Part shown: positions 27,145 to 35,559 of the stretch, piece after piece
Position numbering within the stretch: the stretch's first letter is position 1
How the letters are laid out: every line of letters starts with the position of its first letter
DNA from: Promethearchaeota archaeon
Lineage (GTDB): Archaea; Asgardarchaeota; Lokiarchaeia; Sigyniarchaeales; SOKP01
Direction: 5' to 3'
DNA length: 64,000 nt
Assembly (NCBI GenBank): GCA_019058295.1
Contig: JAHPZI010000021.1
Location: forward strand, 225,141 to 289,140
Translations under genes and position numbers: made by a program
The notes under the pieces: model-generated
What the model was told of the DNA's origin: nothing
The model's input: only the letters and a program-made list of their open reading frames with translations
The model's database searches: none

Positions 27145-28554
27145 ATGATCTTCCAGCAAACACCGAGGGAACACTTTTCTATTATATTCTTTGTAATCAG
27201 TTTTATAATATCTATAATACTGTTAATGTTGATTATACATTTTTACCGTAAGAAGAAAAGTGCTATTAGAATGTTCCTTATAGTTATGTTTTTAGCAAAC
27301 TTTTTATTTACAATGATTGGGATAATTGGTTATTATACTCCAGGTTATTTAGTGGAATTTATACTTTCATTAATAGCGATAATAGCAGTATTTATTGTAT
27401 TAATTACATTAAACAGAAAACTCTCTGAAGAAATGGAGGAAACTGCTGAAGAACTAAAAGTATCTGAAGATAAATATCGAATGATAATTGATAATATAAT
27501 TGATGTGATTTTTGAAATAGATTTAAATGGAGCCTTTTCATATTTTAGCCCACAAATCAAAGAACTTCTCAATTACGATCCTGAAGAGATATTGATTCTT
27601 GAAATGTCTACATTTATTCATTCAGAGGATTTACAGTTATTAGAGAACTCAGTTGAAAAAATGAAAGAGACAGGAGAGAATTTATCTATTGAATGTAGGT
27701 TTATACACAAGTCTGGTAGATACATACCTACCTCCACAAGAGCTAGTTTAGTAAAAGATAAAAAAGGTAAATTAAAGAAGATAGTTGGGATTATTAGAGA
27801 TATAACAGAACAAAAGAAAACAGAAAAAATAATCCAAAAGCAAATGGATAAATTAAAAGAAATTGATAAAATTCGCACAGATCTCGTAAGAAGGACGTCG
27901 CATGAATTAAAAACCCCTTTATTATCTATATATAGCTCATCTCAATATTTGTTGGATTCCTATAAAGATAGTTTAAATGAGGACATCCTTAAGCTCATTG
28001 GAACAATAAATAGAGGGGGAAAACGACTTAAAATTTTAACTGATAATTTAATAGCTTCATATAATATAGAATCGAGAGGGATAGAATTAAAGAAAGAAAA
28101 AGTAGATATAGTTAAGACTATAAAGCAATGCGTTGATGACTTAATACTATCCATAGAAGAAAGAGATCTTTATTTAAAATTTGAGCTTGATGACAGCTAT
28201 TTTATTGAAATTGATAAAATGAGAATTGAACAGGTAATATTAAATATTTTATCCAATGCTATAAAAAATACTCCACCAAAGGGTTTTATTTATATTACAT
28301 TAGAGGAGAATGGTGAATTTATAGATATTATTGTAAATGACACTGGAATAGGATTTAATGAATCTGAAAAAGAGAAGATCTTTAAAAAGTTTGGAAAAAT
28401 TGAAAGACAAGGCGAATATATTAATACAGAAGGATCTGGGCTTGGATTGTATATCTCAAAAGAAATAGTGGAATTACATGGTGGAAGGATCCTTGTTGAA
28501 TCTGAAGGGAGAAATCAAGGAGCTAAATTTATAATACATCTCCCTATAAAATAG
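27145..28554 (+). CDS. membrane PAS sensor histidine kinase
   Basis: Sensor kinase of 469 residues. Three N-terminal transmembrane helices (about residues 12-32, 43-61 and 70-89) are followed by a short coiled coil, a PAS domain (105-225, ending VGIIRDITEQKK), a HisKA domain with the phospho-acceptor His253 in RRTSHELKTPLLS, and a HATPase with NILSNAIKNT (N box), DTGIGF (G1) and GSGLGLYI (G2). It almost certainly signals to the adjacent receiver protein encoded 8 bases upstream. There is no extracellular sensor domain of any size, so the signal is likely in the membrane or the cytosol. Confidence 0.9.
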   Translation: MIFQQTPREHFSIIFFVISFIISIILLMLIIHFYRKKKSAIRMFLIVMFLANFLFTMIGIIGYYTPGYLVEFILSLIAIIAVFIVLITLNRKLSEEMEETAEELKVSEDKYRMIIDNIIDVIFEIDLNGAFSYFSPQIKELLNYDPEEILILEMSTFIHSEDLQLLENSVEKMKETGENLSIECRFIHKSGRYIPTSTRASLVKDKKGKLKKIVGIIRDITEQKKTEKIIQKQMDKLKEIDKIRTDLVRRTSHELKTPLLSIYSSSQYLLDSYKDSLNEDILKLIGTINRGGKRLKILTDNLIASYNIESRGIELKKEKVDIVKTIKQCVDDLILSIEERDLYLKFELDDSYFIEIDKMRIEQVILNILSNAIKNTPPKGFIYITLEENGEFIDIIVNDTGIGFNESEKEKIFKKFGKIERQGEYINTEGSGLGLYISKEIVELHGGRILVESEGRNQGAKFIIHLPIK

Positions 28555-28662
28555 AATATAATAAGACCTTTTTGAATATGGGACTTAATATTAATATCTA
28601 TAAAATTTGAAATTATAATAAATATTTAATTAAATTAAATAATATTTTATTTGGTTTTATGA

Positions 28663-29475
28663 ATGAGTCAGAATTTAGAAAGATATTGGGAATTTGGAAA
28701 AAAATTTGAGCAATTTTTAAGACCAGCTACTTTTCCAATAGCGATTAAACTAATAAAAAATGAATCAGAAATTCCTCCAGGCTGTAAAAGCCCTGATAAG
28801 GATTTAAAAATCCAAAACTTTGTATGTCAGAATTTTACAATGGTCAGAAGATATGGTTCGAGTGTTTTAATTACAGAAAAAGATATAGTTTGTAAATTTG
28901 CTCGAACTGTATATGGTTGGGATGAAATTAATGAAAAAATGGCAGAATGGGGAAATAAGTTCAACATAGGGCTCTATGCTAAAGATTTAGAAACTTCTAA
29001 AAAAATACAAAGACACATTTATATCTTGAATAATGAATATATAGGGCTTGTAATTTCACCTCTCACGCGAACTAAAGTGGAACCAGATGTTGTTCAAATC
29101 TATTGTACACCTGCTCAAGCAATGCGGTTAACTCAAGCATATCTTTATATGGAAGGTGGGATTCTTAGATTCACAGACGCAGGAAGGATGGGGTCTTGTC
29201 ATATTGGTGTAATAAAAACCTTTCAAACTAACAAACCTCAATTAGTAATGCTGGGAAATGGAGATCGAGTATGGGGTGGCGCAGAAGATTATGAAGTCAT
29301 GTATTCGATTCCACAGAGTAAATTAGATATTATCATCGAGGGCTTAGAAGCAACTCATACAGCAGGATTGAGATATCCAATACCTAAATATATGAATTAT
29401 AAGCCAGGTTTCCAAACAGATTTTGAGAAAAGGGCAAAAAAAAGAGCGGGGGGCACAATACTTAAAGAAAATTAG
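28663..29475 (+). CDS. DUF169 family protein
   Basis: A 270-residue protein of the DUF169 family, common in archaea and anaerobes and of unknown biochemical role. The family pattern is visible: FPIAIKLIKNESEIPPG near the N-terminus, several cysteines (Cys44, a VCQNF Cys, a VCKFA Cys), IGLVISPLTRTKVEPDVVQIYC, and a FTDAGRMGSCHIG segment in the middle. The conserved cysteines suggest metal or cofactor binding. It is a single gene downstream of the two-component pair, about 108 bases away. It converges with the LRR gene. Confidence 0.8.
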   Translation: MSQNLERYWEFGKKFEQFLRPATFPIAIKLIKNESEIPPGCKSPDKDLKIQNFVCQNFTMVRRYGSSVLITEKDIVCKFARTVYGWDEINEKMAEWGNKFNIGLYAKDLETSKKIQRHIYILNNEYIGLVISPLTRTKVEPDVVQIYCTPAQAMRLTQAYLYMEGGILRFTDAGRMGSCHIGVIKTFQTNKPQLVMLGNGDRVWGGAEDYEVMYSIPQSKLDIIIEGLEATHTAGLRYPIPKYMNYKPGFQTDFEKRAKKRAGGTILKEN

Positions 29476-29507
29476 TTCATTTTTTTTTAGCCAATCAAGA
29501 TTGTCTT

Positions 29508-30527
29508 TTAATTGATAATTTTAAGTTTATATTTATCCATAAATCCCGCCATGGGGATAAATTCATTGTTTTCTATGCCCATTCTTATTTTATGGTTATT
29601 CATCAGAGATTCATAGGTTGATTGGGTAATCTCACGTATGGGATTACCCCAAATATAAAGTTCTTTAAGTGATTTTAAATCTTCCAAGTTTTCTAGTCGA
29701 TTAATTTTATTTTCAGAAAGATCCAAATGTTCGAGATTTGGTAAATTTTCAAGATTTTCTAATTTTATGATTTCATTATGATTTAGGTCGAGCCAGGTGA
29801 GCTTTTCAAGTCCATTAAGATTCTCTATTTTTGATATTTGGTTATAACCGAGCATAATTCTTTCTAAATTACTTAAATTGCTAAGATTATCAATATCTTT
29901 AATTTCGTTATTATACAAAACAAGATCTCTTAGATTTGTTAAATAATCAAGTCCAGAAATTTTTGTAATTGAATTTGAGGCAAGATTAAGATATTCGAGT
30001 GATGTAGGTAAGATTAAATTATCAAGGGCTATGATATAATTATTATGCAAATCCAAATCCGACAATTTGCCCAAGCTTGATAAATTTGCATGTAGTTCTA
30101 TCTGATTTTCAGCTAGATTTAGTTTTTCTAGATTTTTCAATCCGTCAAGCCCTTCAATTCTTTTTATCTGGTTGAAAGAGAGATTTAGTTCAATTAAATT
30201 TGTGTTTTCATCTAAATTTTCGATTTTTTCTAGACGCGCATTATGAATTCCTAATGTCTTTAGATTTTTCAAAGAATGAAGATTTTGAATTTTCGAAATC
30301 TTATTCCCAAAAAGAAAGAGAGATTCAAGTTGAGGAAAAAGGTGAGTATATTCAATTTTTTCTATCTGAACATCTAGATCATGTTGTATTAGACTTATAC
30401 TTTTTAAATTTGGAAAGATTTCAAATTCTTTTAAATTCTTAATTGGTATATAGGCGAGTCTTAAATATGTGATATCTTTTTTATAGTTTTTACCATAAAA
30501 TGTGATTTGATCTTTTTCCTCGCTCAT
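29508..30527 (-). CDS. leucine-rich repeat protein, SDS22-like
   Basis: A 339-residue protein built from about twelve LRRs of 22 residues (LxxLxxLxLxxNxIxxIxxL), covering residues 45-310, with a cap at each end. The 22-residue SDS22/PP1-regulator spacing and the repeated Asn ladder (SLNQIKRI, AENQIEL, SENKINRL read as short units) match eukaryotic SDS22-like and typical Asgard LRR proteins. It has no signal peptide, so it is cytosolic. Such solenoids bind protein partners; Ras-type GTPases or phosphatases are known partners in eukaryotes. The next gene on the strand, 88 bases upstream, encodes a Ras-like GTPase, a suggestive but unproved link. Confidence 0.88.
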   Translation of the reverse strand: MSEEKDQITFYGKNYKKDITYLRLAYIPIKNLKEFEIFPNLKSISLIQHDLDVQIEKIEYTHLFPQLESLFLFGNKISKIQNLHSLKNLKTLGIHNARLEKIENLDENTNLIELNLSFNQIKRIEGLDGLKNLEKLNLAENQIELHANLSSLGKLSDLDLHNNYIIALDNLILPTSLEYLNLASNSITKISGLDYLTNLRDLVLYNNEIKDIDNLSNLSNLERIMLGYNQISKIENLNGLEKLTWLDLNHNEIIKLENLENLPNLEHLDLSENKINRLENLEDLKSLKELYIWGNPIREITQSTYESLMNNHKIRMGIENNEFIPMAGFMDKYKLKIIN

Positions 30528-30614
30528 AGTTAATAACTCAAATTATTAATACATTATAATAGTTATTAAAATGCTGGATGTGATTCCGAAATATTAAATG
30601 ATTTTCAAATATCA

Positions 30615-31646
30615 TTACTTATTTATTAAATATAAAGCTTCTGCTAATTCGTTAAATGATTTTATTACATTATCTCCTGTTAAAGCAGAAGTTTCAAAAT
30701 AGACGAGATTAAGTTCTTTTGCAAGTTTAGACGCTTCTTCTTCAGAAACGACTCTTTCATCGCGGAGATCAGATTTATTTCCTAAAATGAATCCGATTGG
30801 CTCTTCTCGAATATTTACATATTTGGCGATGTCATTATACCAGCTTTTAATATTATTAAAAGAATCAGCATTAGTTAAATCAAATATCAATATAACTCCT
30901 CGTGCGCCATCATAAAAAGCATCTCGCATGGCATCAAATTTCTGTTGTCCAGCAATATCCCATAAGACTAATTGAATTAACTTTAAATCTTTTATGCGTA
31001 TGACTTTATTACTTACATGAACTCCCATAGTAGAGATATACGTCCTTTTAAACGCATTTTCAGTAAATCTAAGAATAATTGAGGTCTTTCCTACATGGGG
31101 ATCCCCACAAACAATTATTTTAAATTGGTAATTTATTACCTCCTCTTTACTTATTTTCTTCTCAGGAAACTGCTCAGTTAATTCTTTTGTACGCAAATCT
31201 TCCAAGATATTTAAAATATTTATACGAAGTTGCTCGATTTCTTGATAAATAGATTCTTTATTTGTTTCAAGATCCTTTAATTCAATGATTTTCTGGGCAA
31301 AATGATTAAATGGAGATTCAAAATGTTCCATCCCTTTATAAAAAACAACATCATTGAATTCTTTAAACAATAGGGTAATTATAGTAAATTTTACGCCCCC
31401 CCGTTGAGTTTCATCTTTTATCTGAATATATTTACTAATTGCCTTTAAATTCAAAGATGGAAATGGAAGCACTATTAATGATGTTGGAATATTTCCTTTA
31501 TCGGCTGCCAGAAGGACACTAGTTTTTATACAAACGTTCATTTTAAGATCTTCAGGAATATCGGAAGGAACCCATAAGATAGGAGCTGGCCCCATTTGGT
31601 CATGAATTTCACTAAAAATAATCCCTGTTATTATATCTTGTTCCAT
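30615..31646 (-). CDS. Ras-superfamily small GTPase with N-terminal longin-like domain
   Basis: A 343-residue fusion. Residues 1-125 (GIIFSEIHDQMGPAPILWVP, LLAADKG, then TIITLLFKEFNDVVFYKG) look like a longin/roadblock-type alpha-beta domain; residues 126-165 are a helical linker. Residues 174-343 are a complete Ras-like G domain: GDPHVGKTS (181-189), Thr206 region, WDIAGQQ (229-235), NKSD (290-293) and ETSA (318-321). No C-terminal prenylation cysteine is present, so the longin part may give membrane or partner targeting. It is divergent from a longin-like/winged-helix gene and next to the LRR gene. It is a hallmark Asgard gene. Confidence 0.85.
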   Translation of the reverse strand: MEQDIITGIIFSEIHDQMGPAPILWVPSDIPEDLKMNVCIKTSVLLAADKGNIPTSLIVLPFPSLNLKAISKYIQIKDETQRGGVKFTIITLLFKEFNDVVFYKGMEHFESPFNHFAQKIIELKDLETNKESIYQEIEQLRINILNILEDLRTKELTEQFPEKKISKEEVINYQFKIIVCGDPHVGKTSIILRFTENAFKRTYISTMGVHVSNKVIRIKDLKLIQLVLWDIAGQQKFDAMRDAFYDGARGVILIFDLTNADSFNNIKSWYNDIAKYVNIREEPIGFILGNKSDLRDERVVSEEEASKLAKELNLVYFETSALTGDNVIKSFNELAEALYLINK

Positions 31647-31914
31647 GTTAAGTGTGTTTTTTAATTACGATCTATGAAACTTGAGGGTTTCATTTTTAAT
31701 AATAATTTTAACATAAAAAATTATCTGAAACCGAAAAATTTTTATTTTTAAATTTAATTTTTTTAAAAAAAATTTTAATTTTTTTTCATAAAGAATAGTT
31801 TTACCATTTATGTTATTTCGATATTACATTAATTTTTTTTTTCTATATATCTTGATAATATTGATTTAATAGATTCTTAATTTTTTTTAAACAATTTAGG
31901 TTGTTATTTTAAGA

Positions 31915-32682
31915 TTGATAGAAGAAGTTGTCATAATTAAGGACGGTATTCCACTGTTATCTAAGAACTTCTCTAATTCTGAACAGTTATTTTCTAAAAC
32001 TGATGATCTCATTATGATTTCTGGTTTTTTTTCTGCGTTAAATTCATTTTCTGACCAATTTGATAATTTAGGTTCAATATGTGAATTAAGGCTTTCCAAT
32101 AATGAGTCCAAATTATCGTTTTTGAGAGATCAAAGTATTCCTAACTTGGTTTATTTGGCTACATTTGACGAGAAATCGAAAGGTGTAAATGTTCAACGTT
32201 ATTTGAGAAAGATTTCCAATACTTTTTTAAAAAAATATAATATTGATCAAATAACGAAATGGCGTGGTAGAGCTAACACGTTTAAATCTTTTGAGGAGAT
32301 AATTGAACAATTTGTTGATGATGAGAAAAAAGAATCTGAAGTAAAATTTAAAGAAAAAGTAGTTAAGCTTTTTAATAATGTAAAAGAAAAAATTGATGAT
32401 GATAAAGTTATTTCTAAGTCTGAAAATTCACCAGATTTAATAATTGAAGAAGTAAAAGAAGAAAAAGTTCCAGAGTTTTATAATTTTGTTCCCATTTTTA
32501 AAGTTTCGAAAAATATTAATCCTAAATATTATCTAACGGGAAAAATTTCTCAAAAAGTATACAATCATATCGATGGAAAAAAGTCCATTATACAAATTGC
32601 AAAGGAATTAGATGCTAATCCCGAAAATGTGTATAAAATCTGCAAAAACTTAATTAAGCTTGGGTTTATTTGGGAAAAATAA
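31915..32682 (+). CDS. longin-like domain protein with C-terminal winged-helix
   Basis: A 255-residue protein. The N-terminal 125 residues (IIKDGIPLLSKNF, then LIMISGFFSALNSF, then GSICELRLSN) follow the pattern of the Asgard longin/roadblock-like family. An acidic, lysine-rich linker (130-195) is followed by a winged-helix-like end, KYYLTGKISQKVYNHIDG and ELDANPENVYKICKNLIKLG. The start is TTG at 31915. It is divergent from the GTPase-longin gene across 268 bases, so shared regulation and a heteromeric longin complex are plausible. The last nine codons are duplicated as a relic at 33591. Confidence 0.65.
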   Translation: MIEEVVIIKDGIPLLSKNFSNSEQLFSKTDDLIMISGFFSALNSFSDQFDNLGSICELRLSNNESKLSFLRDQSIPNLVYLATFDEKSKGVNVQRYLRKISNTFLKKYNIDQITKWRGRANTFKSFEEIIEQFVDDEKKESEVKFKEKVVKLFNNVKEKIDDDKVISKSENSPDLIIEEVKEEKVPEFYNFVPIFKVSKNINPKYYLTGKISQKVYNHIDGKKSIIQIAKELDANPENVYKICKNLIKLGFIWEK

Positions 32683-32764
32683 TCTATATGAAGAATATTT
32701 ATAAATTCAAATGATTAATAATAACTAACTCATATAGATTGTTGAAAAAAAATGTGATTTTAAA

Positions 32765-33415
32765 TTGTCAAATACTGATGCAAATAAATTTTTAGCTAAA
32801 TTCGGTTTATTATGCCCAATATTAGCGATATTATATTTAGTTTTGGTTATCATCAATATAATTGGATCTCTTTCTCTATATCTTCTTCGATTGGTTTTAA
32901 ATATTAGTTTCGTTTTACAAATTGGAATATTAGCATTGATTATAGTAGGAGCAAGGATAGTCGGTAAAGCTGGAAGCTCTCTAAACAACGTAAATCTACT
33001 TACATTTCGCACTTATATAATTATAGGTTCAGTTTTGATAACTTTTAGCGTACTTTGGCTCAGTATTCTCTATCCCATAGGAATTAATATAATTGTAGAT
33101 AGAGCAACAAGCGGAGGTGCTGGAACGCCTGAAGCAATAGCAGTATATATTACTTGGGGAATTATAATACTTATTGGACTGATAATGTTGATTTTTGGTG
33201 GTGTATTTAATATTATAGCGTGGGGGCGGTTGAAAACTTTTTTCGACGCTAATATGGCAATGTTTTCCGGAGATATTGGAGAGAGTGCAAAAAAAGGAGC
33301 TTTTATATGTCAACTTGGCGCTATATTTTTTCTAACATTTTTTCTTTCGTCTGTTGGAGGTTTATTAAATGTAATAGGTTATTTCATGTTATTAAAATTA
33401 AAGGATGCGGAATAG
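32765..33415 (+). CDS. multi-helix membrane protein, copy 1 of a tandem pair (DUF996-like?)
   Basis: A 216-residue protein with five predicted transmembrane helices. The last third contains the best conserved part (IIAWGRLKTFF, GAFICQLGAIF, IGYFMLLKLK). The pattern is like the archaeal DUF996 membrane family, but this is tentative. The start is TTG at 32765, with GTGAT 6 bases before it; the same arrangement is found in copy 2. No enzymatic motif is visible. It lies 82 bases downstream of the longin/winged-helix gene, inside a segmental duplication. Confidence 0.7.
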   Translation: MSNTDANKFLAKFGLLCPILAILYLVLVIINIIGSLSLYLLRLVLNISFVLQIGILALIIVGARIVGKAGSSLNNVNLLTFRTYIIIGSVLITFSVLWLSILYPIGINIIVDRATSGGAGTPEAIAVYITWGIIILIGLIMLIFGGVFNIIAWGRLKTFFDANMAMFSGDIGESAKKGAFICQLGAIFFLTFFLSSVGGLLNVIGYFMLLKLKDAE

Positions 33416-33516
33416 TCGATCTGAAATCTCAGGCCGATTTTAATTAAATTAGAAGTTTTTAATTAATTTTTTTTCTTTTTAATTATAAAAAATAGGGAGA
33501 AACAACTCTATAAAAT

Positions 33517-33589
33517 TTATTTATGTTTTCTTCTCTGTTGTTGCTTCTTTCTTCTTTGTTCTGCCTCTTGGACTTCTTCTTCTAATTGC
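33517..33589 (-). pseudogene. relic of the 3' end of the gene at 34418
   Basis: About 73 bases are almost identical to the 3' end of the small basic protein gene at 34418-34723. They include its TAA and encode QLEEEVQEAEQ and the QRRKKQQQRRKHK tail. The copy breaks off at TTCTAATTGC, where unit 2 of the duplication begins. It cannot be expressed as a gene. It marks the junction of the duplication. Confidence 0.9.
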
Positions 33590-33590
33590 T

Positions 33591-33620
33591 TTAATTAAGC
33601 TTGGTTTTATTTGGGAATAA
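33591..33620 (+). pseudogene. relic of the 3' end of the longin/winged-helix gene
   Basis: Thirty bases encode LIKLGFIWE and a stop, the same C-terminus as the intact gene that ends at 32682. It begins abruptly right after the relic of the other gene, so the junction of the tandem duplication lies at 33589/33591. It has no start and no upstream reading frame. Confidence 0.9.
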
Positions 33621-33704
33621 TAATCTAAATGAAGAATATTTATAAATTCAAATGATTAATAATAACTAACTCATATAATTTTTAAAAAAAAATGTGATGC
33701 TAAA

Positions 33705-34337
33705 TTGTCAAATGAAGCTGCAAATAAAAATTTAGCTACCTTCGGGTTATTAAGCCTAATATTAGCGATATTTTCAATAATTGCGGTTGTTACCGGGATA
33801 CTTACGTGGTTTTTATCATTTTTAACATATATCAATTGGGGAGTACAAGGTACAATAATGGTCCTGATCATAATAGGTGGAGTGTTTGTCGGTAAAGCCG
33901 GAGATAATCTTAATGACGATCTTGCACGTGAATTTCGAACTAAAATAATTATAGCTGTTATTTTAGTTTTTGTTGGGATGATACTCATTGGAGTAGGAAT
34001 TGCAGCTATTATAGTTACAGCAACCGGACAAACGCCGCTTGATCCTGGTTCGCCTGAAGCAATAGGAATATATGTTACTAATGGAATAATGATACTTGCA
34101 GGACTTGTTATGATTATTGTTGGTGCAGTATTTGAAATAATAGCGTGGGGTAAATTAAAAAGATTTTTTGACAGTAAACTGGCAATGTTTCCCGAAGATA
34201 TAGGAAAGAGCGCAAAAACAGGAGCTTTTCTATGTCAACTTGGTGCGATATTCAATATAACCTTTATATTAGCCCCCGTTGGAGCTATATTAAAAGTTGT
34301 CGGTTATTTCATGTTATTCAAATTAAAAAAGCTGTAA
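33705..34337 (+). CDS. multi-helix membrane protein, copy 2 of a tandem pair (DUF996-like?)
   Basis: A 210-residue paralogue of the protein encoded at 32765, with the same five-helix layout and the conserved EIIAWGKLKRFF, GAFLCQLGAIF and VGYFMLFKLK segments. About half of the residues agree by eye. The TTG start is preceded by GTGAT with 6-base spacing, exactly as in copy 1. It converges with the small basic protein gene at 34418. Function unknown. Confidence 0.7.
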   Translation: MSNEAANKNLATFGLLSLILAIFSIIAVVTGILTWFLSFLTYINWGVQGTIMVLIIIGGVFVGKAGDNLNDDLAREFRTKIIIAVILVFVGMILIGVGIAAIIVTATGQTPLDPGSPEAIGIYVTNGIMILAGLVMIIVGAVFEIIAWGKLKRFFDSKLAMFPEDIGKSAKTGAFLCQLGAIFNITFILAPVGAILKVVGYFMLFKLKKL

Positions 34338-34417
34338 TAGCCTAAGTGATTAAATTTATAATTAATTTTTTTTTTCTTTTTACTTTTAAAAAATGGTAAG
34401 AATAAACTCTACAAATT

Positions 34418-34723
34418 TTATTTATGTTTTCTTCTCTGTTGTTGCTTCTTTCTTCTTTGTTCTGCCTCTTGGACTTCTTCTTCTAATTGCATTAATCCTA
34501 CATTATCCTTTCCTGTAAATTTAAATTCTCCGACGATCTTACTTTCTTCTTTTTCACCGGATTTTGAGACTTTTTCAAAAGATAAGATAACTGGTTGATC
34601 TTGATTGAGTGCCAGATTTACAAAATTTATAAAACCCAAATGTTTACTTGGGGCAATATTAAACTTCATACACACTTCTTTATTTTTCTTCGTTCTTGTT
34701 TTTAATACTAACCTCAATTTCAT
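34418..34723 (-). CDS. small basic protein, unknown function
   Basis: A 101-residue soluble protein. Residues 1-80 alternate strands (LRLVLKTRTKK, VILSFEKVSK, IVGEFKFTGKD) and could be a small beta domain. The last 25 residues are a helix of Glu then Arg/Gln/Lys (EQRRKKQQQRRKHK) that could bind nucleic acid or an acidic partner. The 3' end is duplicated as a relic at 33517. It is divergent from the CDP-alcohol phosphotransferase gene. I do not recognise the family. Confidence 0.6.
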   Translation of the reverse strand: MKLRLVLKTRTKKNKEVCMKFNIAPSKHLGFINFVNLALNQDQPVILSFEKVSKSGEKEESKIVGEFKFTGKDNVGLMQLEEEVQEAEQRRKKQQQRRKHK

Positions 34724-34823
34724 CGTAAGTATTCTCAGATATTTGTTTTAATTATTTATTTAAAAGAATCATCATAATTAAAATTTAAAGTAAATTATAA
34801 TTTAAATCATAATAGCATCTGAA

Positions 34824-35468
34824 ATGCCTTCGAAATTACGTGTAAGATATATATTTCGACCATTAGTTAATCTAATAGCGAAAGGTTTAAGCAAAATAGG
34901 CGTTACACCTAATATCGCAACTATTTTAATGCTTATTTTTGCTATATTCAGCTTTATTTCACTAGTTTTTTTTTATAATCTTCTCTATTTTGCAATTTTT
35001 ATATTTTGTTCTGGCATTATGGATGGAGTGGATGGAGCCATCGCCAGATTAGCTGATAAATCAACTAAATTTGGTGGATTTTTCGATTCTATTATGGATC
35101 GAATCTCAGAGTTTATTATTTTTCTTGGACTCTTTATTTATTGTTGGGATCAGTTACTTTGGAATCTAATTGACATGAAGCTTATTATTTTTATAAGCTT
35201 TTTAGCTAGTATCATGATAAGTTATACTCGCTCAAGAGCAGAGAATTTTTATAAGGGAGATTTCGATGTTGGACTAATGGCTCGTTCAGAAAGATTATTT
35301 TACTTAATGATAACCTCGTTAATTGCTTTTTTTTACGGATTTTTTAATGAATTTCTATTTATATTTATGTGGCTTGTAATTGGTACAGGAATATTCAGGT
35401 TTCACAAACTTTCTTTTTTAATAAAAGAAAATGAAAGAGATAAACTAAAAAGCATTCAAAAAAGTTAA
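34824..35468 (+). CDS. CDP-alcohol phosphatidyltransferase family protein
   Basis: Integral membrane enzyme that transfers a phospho-lipid group from CDP-lipid to an alcohol. In archaea this makes archaetidyl-inositol-, -glycerol- or -serine-type lipids. The family motif is intact: Asp67-x2-Asp70-Gly-x2-Ala-Arg75-x8-Gly-x3-Asp88-x3-Asp92. Six hydrophobic segments fit the family fold, and the 214-residue length is normal. The N-terminal RPLVNLIAKGLSKIGVTPN is typical of the archaetidylinositol-phosphate-synthase branch, but the head group cannot be fixed. It is a single gene with an ATG start. Confidence 0.85.
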   Translation: MPSKLRVRYIFRPLVNLIAKGLSKIGVTPNIATILMLIFAIFSFISLVFFYNLLYFAIFIFCSGIMDGVDGAIARLADKSTKFGGFFDSIMDRISEFIIFLGLFIYCWDQLLWNLIDMKLIIFISFLASIMISYTRSRAENFYKGDFDVGLMARSERLFYLMITSLIAFFYGFFNEFLFIFMWLVIGTGIFRFHKLSFLIKENERDKLKSIQKS

Positions 35469-35559
35469 AGGATCATTAATTCTAAGTATATAATTCAAAA
35501 AATTTAGATTATTATAATTCTTATAATTATTAATAAAAAGTCGTAAAAAAGTTAAATAT

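Larger units (their letters stand above)
32650..33589 (+). repeat. tandem duplication, unit 1
   Basis: Unit of about 0.94 kb. It starts with the last codons of the longin/winged-helix gene (reading LIKLGFIWEK), then the 80-base spacer, the first four-helix membrane gene, and ends with a relic of the 3' end of the gene found intact at 34418. It is followed directly by unit 2. The spacer and the relics are nearly identical between the units, while the membrane genes differ at about half of their residues. Confidence 0.85.
33590..34490 (+). repeat. tandem duplication, unit 2
   Basis: Second unit, about 0.9 kb. It begins with a relic of the 3' end of the longin/winged-helix gene, then carries the same spacer, the second membrane gene and the genuine 3' end of the gene at 34418. 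The spacer of about 100 bases differs from that of unit 1 at roughly one base in ten. Confidence 0.85.

Noticed and set aside
31896..32111. Minus-strand frame opposite the longin-like gene, and similar antisense frames at 32725-33313 and 33671-33988.
   Set aside because: They mirror real genes; the duplicated antisense frames simply follow the tandem duplication.
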